Program-made: the position numbers and the translations under genes | In this document: piece by piece, positions 26,641 to 27,823 of the stretch | How the letters are laid out: each line of letters starts with the position of its first letter | Position numbering within the stretch: position 1 is the stretch's first letter | Source of the DNA: Chromera velia | Lineage: Eukaryota > Sar > Chromeraceae | DNA: 27,823 nucleotides | Direction: 5' to 3' | Assembly (NCBI GenBank): GCA_018398765.1 | Contig: JAHBMJ010001653.1 | Coordinates: 1 to 27,823 of the forward strand | The notes under the pieces: generated by a model | The model's input: the letters and a program-made list of their open reading frames with translations, nothing else | What the model was told of the DNA's origin: nothing | Database searches by the model: none

Positions 26641-27315
26641 TACCGTGGTCAGATCAAATTTGCAATCAGGTCATCCGATTACGATTGCGTTTGCAAATTG
26701 AAAAAAAAAATAAAAGTGTTCAGGTCCAGGATTTTTGACTTGTTTCCTGTTTCTGATAATATTTTCAAAGTGCATACAAAGTTTTAGCTTTGTATCTTTC
26801 ACCGATTACAAATAACCTCCCTGAACCTAAGTGCCACTTGAAGAAATATAATCAAAATGATCTCTATCTGCGGCATTGTTTTTTAAGAAACTATCTATGC
26901 TTGCGGCGTAGATGGTCAAGACACCATCCAGGTATGCGGCTTTGGCTTTCAAAACACGGTATTACTAAATGATCTGCGCCTGCGGCGCGGACTTTCAAGC
27001 TTATCCAAAAATGCGGCTTGAACTTTTAAGTGGTAGTTAGGTTCAGGGAGGTTTTAGAAATGATAAAATTCAGAAAACTGAAAATTGACACGACTGAAAA
27101 CGGCCCCGGAATTTTTTTTGTGAGTCGCGGTTTCTGAAATTTGTCATTTGTAATCGGTGAAAGATGTGAAGCTGAAACTTTGCATGCACTTTAAGAATAT
27201 TATCAGAAACAGAAAACAAGTCAAAAATTGTGGACCCAAACACTTTTATTTTTTTTTTTAAATGCAAACGCAAGTTACGCAATCGTAATTTTGCGAATTT
27301 GATCTGACTATGGTA
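26641..27315. mobile_element. Foldback (MITE-like) element with long inverted arms and flanking TA
   Basis: The left end TACCGTGGTCAGATCAAATT (26641-26660) is matched in inverted orientation by the right end (27296-27315), with a few mismatches. The inverted similarity continues inward: 26676-26690 against 27270-27285, 26701-26811 against 27148-27251, and CCTCCCTGAACCTAA (26817-26831) against 27037-27051. The right arm carries about 85 extra bases (27060-27147). Both ends are flanked by TA (26639-26640, 27316-27317), as expected of Tc1/mariner-type insertion, but TA is common here. No transposase is encoded, so it would be non-autonomous. Confidence 0.7.
26869..27017. repeat. Five spaced TGCGGC motifs in the foldback element centre
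   Basis: TGCGGC occurs at 26869, 26902, 26935, 26981 and 27012, with spacings of 33, 33, 46 and 31 bases, in an otherwise AT-rich segment. Some copies sit in short local palindromes (CGCCTGCGGCG) and some are followed by CTTTCAA. It looks like a degenerate tandem array. Confidence 0.75.
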
Positions 27316-27317
27316 TA

Positions 27318-27704
27318 ATGATTTAAGCATTCAAAAGTTTACAGTTTTTATCGTGATTCTATAGAGAAAGATCCCTCAATACAGCCCTGCATGGTAACAT
27401 ACCCCGAGAAGTACTTTAGCTAACTTTTGCTAGTACTTTGGCCCACAACCTTTCAAAAAAGAGGGCTTAATCTAGCATAATCCACTTGTTTGGTGATCGA
27501 TCCCATGCAGTCTCTTTCGATCCGGGGTTATCCGGGGTTCGCCGGGGCCCAATCAAAAGCACTATATCGGCAAAAATTTTTGTTTTCATTTAAAATTTTT
27601 GGAACGAAGAGAGAAAGCTTGGATCTAAGATTGATTGACAATATTGTTCTATATTTGTTCTTTGCAGACAATGCTTGAAAGGTCTGTACAGTTAGTACTA
27701 CTCT
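27318..27704. other. AT-rich spacer, no gene supported
   Basis: It holds a possible small hairpin (AGTACTTTAGC / GCTAGTACTT, about 27410-27440) and a threefold CCGGGGTT-like repeat near 27520-27548. The only plus-strand open frame (62 codons) has no coding character. It lies between the foldback element and a possible minus-strand 3' exon. Confidence 0.5.
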
Positions 27705-27823
27705 TCAACCAGTCTTGCTCGGCCAGCCTCCCTTTGCCTCTTCAACCCGTTGAATTCTCTCTGGCATGCTTGCTGCCAGTCTTGCTCTGAATCCCTCGTC
27801 AGCCTTGAATTCATCAAAGGCCT
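27705..27823 (-). CDS. Possible terminal exon of an unidentified minus-strand gene (partial)
   Basis: Reading leftward from the window edge, this frame is open for 38 codons and ends in TGA at 27707-27705. The product is a charged, helix-prone C-terminus containing AFDEFKADEGFRARLAAS, MPERIQRVEEAKG and the end GWPSKTG. Composition is more GC-rich and codon-like than the AT-rich flank. No family is recognised and the exon start lies outside the window. Confidence 0.4.
   Translation of the reverse strand, partial: AFDEFKADEGFRARLAASMPERIQRVEEAKGGWPSKTG

Noticed and set aside
27490-27560. GGTTCG-containing segment considered as a tRNA remnant
   Set aside because: No acceptor stem, anticodon arm or A-box could be paired around it. 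It is part of a CCGGGGTT-like short repeat.
1-27823. Bacterial-type systems (CRISPR arrays, operons, insertion sequences with transposase)
   Set aside because: The window is clearly eukaryotic, with a spliced dynein gene. No direct-repeat/spacer array, prokaryotic operon or transposase was seen.

Overview
The window is nuclear DNA from an intron-rich, flagellated eukaryote. Almost the whole left part (30 to 23749, minus strand) is one gene for an axonemal dynein heavy chain. I could thread 39 coding exons with matching reading phases at every junction. They give 3781 codons (11343 coding bases) without a stop. The gene runs right to left, and its last part (AAA6 and the C-terminal domain) lies beyond position 1.

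The protein looks like DNAH1, a single-headed inner-arm dynein. N-terminal blocks typical of DNAH1 are present (a Phe-Asp-Asp-Pro block ending in Glu-Trp-Val, and an Ala-Glu-Asp-Pro block with Arg-Val). The linker, AAA1 to AAA4 with P-loops, the coiled-coil stalk with its microtubule-binding tip, and AAA5 follow in order. Lineage-specific low-complexity insertions occur in the tail, the AAA2-AAA3 region and AAA5.

Introns are mostly 150 to 430 bases long and rich in microsatellites (CA, GA, tetranucleotides). About a quarter of the 5' splice sites start in-register tetranucleotide repeats such as GTCA, GTCG or GTGG. One intron seems to use GC-AG ends.

To the right of the dynein start lies a divergent intergenic region (23750 to 24504) with eight GCATGC motifs, TA repeats and a poly-T/poly-A hairpin. 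It is followed on the plus strand by a small unrecognised candidate gene (24505 to 25158) with two short introns. From 25159 to 27704 I see no convincing gene. Base composition becomes AT-rich after about 26190, and a 675-base foldback element (26641 to 27315) with inverted arms, flanking TA and an interior TGCGGC array sits there. The right edge (27705 to 27823, minus strand) may hold the last exon of another gene.

The organism cannot be named from this sequence alone. A microsatellite-rich, intron-rich genome with many GCATGC motifs and a flagellar inner-arm dynein would suit an alveolate such as a chromerid or coccidian, or a flagellated stramenopile alga. That is inference.
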